Source: JAOPZW01 sp963764585
Lineage (GTDB): Bacteria > Actinomycetota > Thermoleophilia > Solirubrobacterales > Solirubrobacteraceae
Reading direction: 5' to 3'
Assembly: GCA_963764585.1 (NCBI GenBank)
Contig: CAVXTB010000006.1
Coordinates: forward strand, 124,001-188,000
DNA: 64,000 nt
Shown here: piece after piece, positions 63,074-64,000 of the stretch
How the letters are laid out: the number at the start of each line of letters is the position of its first letter
Position numbering within the stretch: the first letter of the stretch is position 1
Notes under the pieces: model-generated
What the model was told of the DNA's origin: nothing
Databases searched by the model: none
What the model saw: the letters and a program-made list of their open reading frames with translations, nothing else
Made by a program: the position numbers and the translations under genes

Positions 63074-63999
63074 GGGAGAACCGAGCCCCAGCCACCCGAC
63101 CGCCGCTCACGGCCCACCGGCTCGACCGCGCCGTCATCGTGCACGAGCACCCCGCCGTGCCGGCCCTGCAGGAGCCGTCGCCCCGCGGCGGGGCCTGACA
63201 GCAAGGCGGCCTTCGCGAGCGCCTCGGCCTCCACTGCGGTCGGGGCGAGCGCGGTGGCCGCCACCAGCCCCGTCCACGCGGGCATTCCTGTGGCGGGGTC
63301 GATCAGGTGGTGGGCGAAGTCGCCCTCCGGACGCTCCCACAGCCGCGCGTCGATGCCGGAGGTCGCCACGCCGCCGGCGCTGACCGGCAGCGTGTGCGCG
63401 ATCGCGCCGGTCAGCGGATGGCGAACGCGCACCTCCCACGGCGCCCCGCTCCCGGCCTCCACGCGCAGGTCGCCGCCGCAGTCGACGGCGCAGCGCCCGT
63501 GGCGCGCGAGCCGCACAGCGACAAGGTCGGCCGCCCACCCCTTGACCGAGCCCCCGAGGTCGAGCTCCAGGCCCGGCGGCCGGCGGATCGCGCCCGCGCC
63601 GTCGTCGACCTCGACCGCGCGCCACTCGGCGGCCGGGTTGGGGCGAGCCGGGCGCCGTGGCGGCGCTGCGCCAAGCCCCCGCGCCAGCGATGACGGCTGG
63701 ACGTGCGCGCGAGACTCGCCATAGCCGGCGCGACGCAGCGCCCCCAGCAGGGTCGGGTCGACGAGGCCGCCGGTCAGCGACGCTGCGCGCAGCGCGGCCG
63801 CGACCGCGGCCCGCAGCAGCGGCCCGGCGGGGACGCACGGGCGCGGATCGGCGTTCAGGCGCGACAGATCGCTGCCGGGGTCAAAGCGCGACAGCCGGCG
63901 GTCGATCTCGGCGAACAGCGACCGCACGTCGAGCCCGCCGTCGGCGTCCCGCACGACCCGCGCGACCGTGCCCATCGTCGGGAAGCTGTCGTCGAGCAC
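63055..63999 (-). CDS. apbE: FAD:protein FMN transferase ApbE (5' end at or beyond right edge)
   Basis: The frame is open from a GTG at 63999 to the stop at 63055 (314 codons); the true start may lie beyond the window. ApbE motifs: FPTMGTVARV at the N-terminus, DPTLLGAL, LDLGGSVKGWAADLVA, CGGDLRVEAG and HHLIDPATGMPAWTG, with the Mg/FAD-binding residues. It attaches FMN to Thr/Ser of target flavoproteins (Rnf, Nqr, NosR-type or FMN-binding-domain proteins), usually outside the membrane. No signal peptide is visible in the available part. Targets are not in the window. Confidence 0.85.
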   Translation of the reverse strand: MLDDSFPTMGTVARVVRDADGGLDVRSLFAEIDRRLSRFDPGSDLSRLNADPRPCVPAGPLLRAAVAAALRAASLTGGLVDPTLLGALRRAGYGESRAHVQPSSLARGLGAAPPRRPARPNPAAEWRAVEVDDGAGAIRRPPGLELDLGGSVKGWAADLVAVRLARHGRCAVDCGGDLRVEAGSGAPWEVRVRHPLTGAIAHTLPVSAGGVATSGIDARLWERPEGDFAHHLIDPATGMPAWTGLVAATALAPTAVEAEALAKAALLSGPAAGRRLLQGRHGGVLVHDDGAVEPVGRERRSGGWGSVLPQVALP

Positions 64000-64000
64000 G

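Overview
The window is very GC-rich DNA with dense gene packing, GTG and TTG starts, many 4-bp ATGA/GTGA gene overlaps and several apparently leaderless promoters. The gene set is aerobic and actinobacterial: a propane monooxygenase locus, a DosR-regulon-like hypoxia gene set, a wax ester/diacylglycerol acyltransferase, and IclR, TetR and GlxA regulators. I infer an actinomycete, most likely a soil Thermoleophilia/Solirubrobacterales-type organism. I found no rRNA, tRNA or CRISPR.

Region 1 (1-3.8 kb) is an aromatic or ring-cleavage catabolic patch. A divergent promoter pair separates an extradiol (VOC) dioxygenase from an FAH hydrolase, SnoaL, cupin, cyclase operon in which every junction overlaps. 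Region 2 (3.8-5.3 kb) holds a PAP2-type membrane phosphatase with a small coupled ORF, divergent from a TetR regulator.

Region 3 (5.3-17.3 kb, minus strand) is a propane 2-monooxygenase locus. Its order is a GAF/winged-helix regulator, IclR, prmA-B-C-D, amidohydrolase, DUF59 protein, Zn alcohol dehydrogenase and a dedicated GroEL-like chaperonin. As read, prmA, prmB and prmC carry about eight single-base frameshifts, all between about 10.76 and 13.35 kb. The chaperonin lacks the catalytic ATPase aspartate (D398 of E. coli GroEL is Gly here). A decayed IS982-type transposase lies directly upstream of the GAF regulator.

Region 4 (17.4-22.4 kb) holds a large secreted CARDB protein, a haloalkane dehalogenase and two DJ-1/PfpI proteins.

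Region 5 (22.4-56.4 kb) looks like a low-oxygen survival island. It encodes three related FAD oxidoreductases, a tandem universal stress protein, phosphoketolase plus acetate kinase, cytochrome bd oxidase with its CydDC exporter, quinol NO reductase, a hemerythrin, a membrane-anchored copper nitrite reductase with an extra cupredoxin, and two CBS proteins. It continues with a group 3b [NiFe] hydrogenase operon, a PIT/DUF47 phosphate transporter, GAPDH, a flavodoxin, a WS/DGAT acyltransferase and an SCP2-alpha/beta hydrolase fusion. At least seven genes in it share an upstream arrangement, [GC]GATSG-N19-NANNNT. This is my best candidate for an undescribed regulatory system, a DosR-like regulon controlled by a factor encoded outside the window.

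Region 6 (56.5-63.1 kb) is a thiolase, SDR, acyl-CoA dehydrogenase, AdhE operon linking acyl-CoA and alcohol metabolism. A convergent ApbE flavinyl transferase runs off the right edge.
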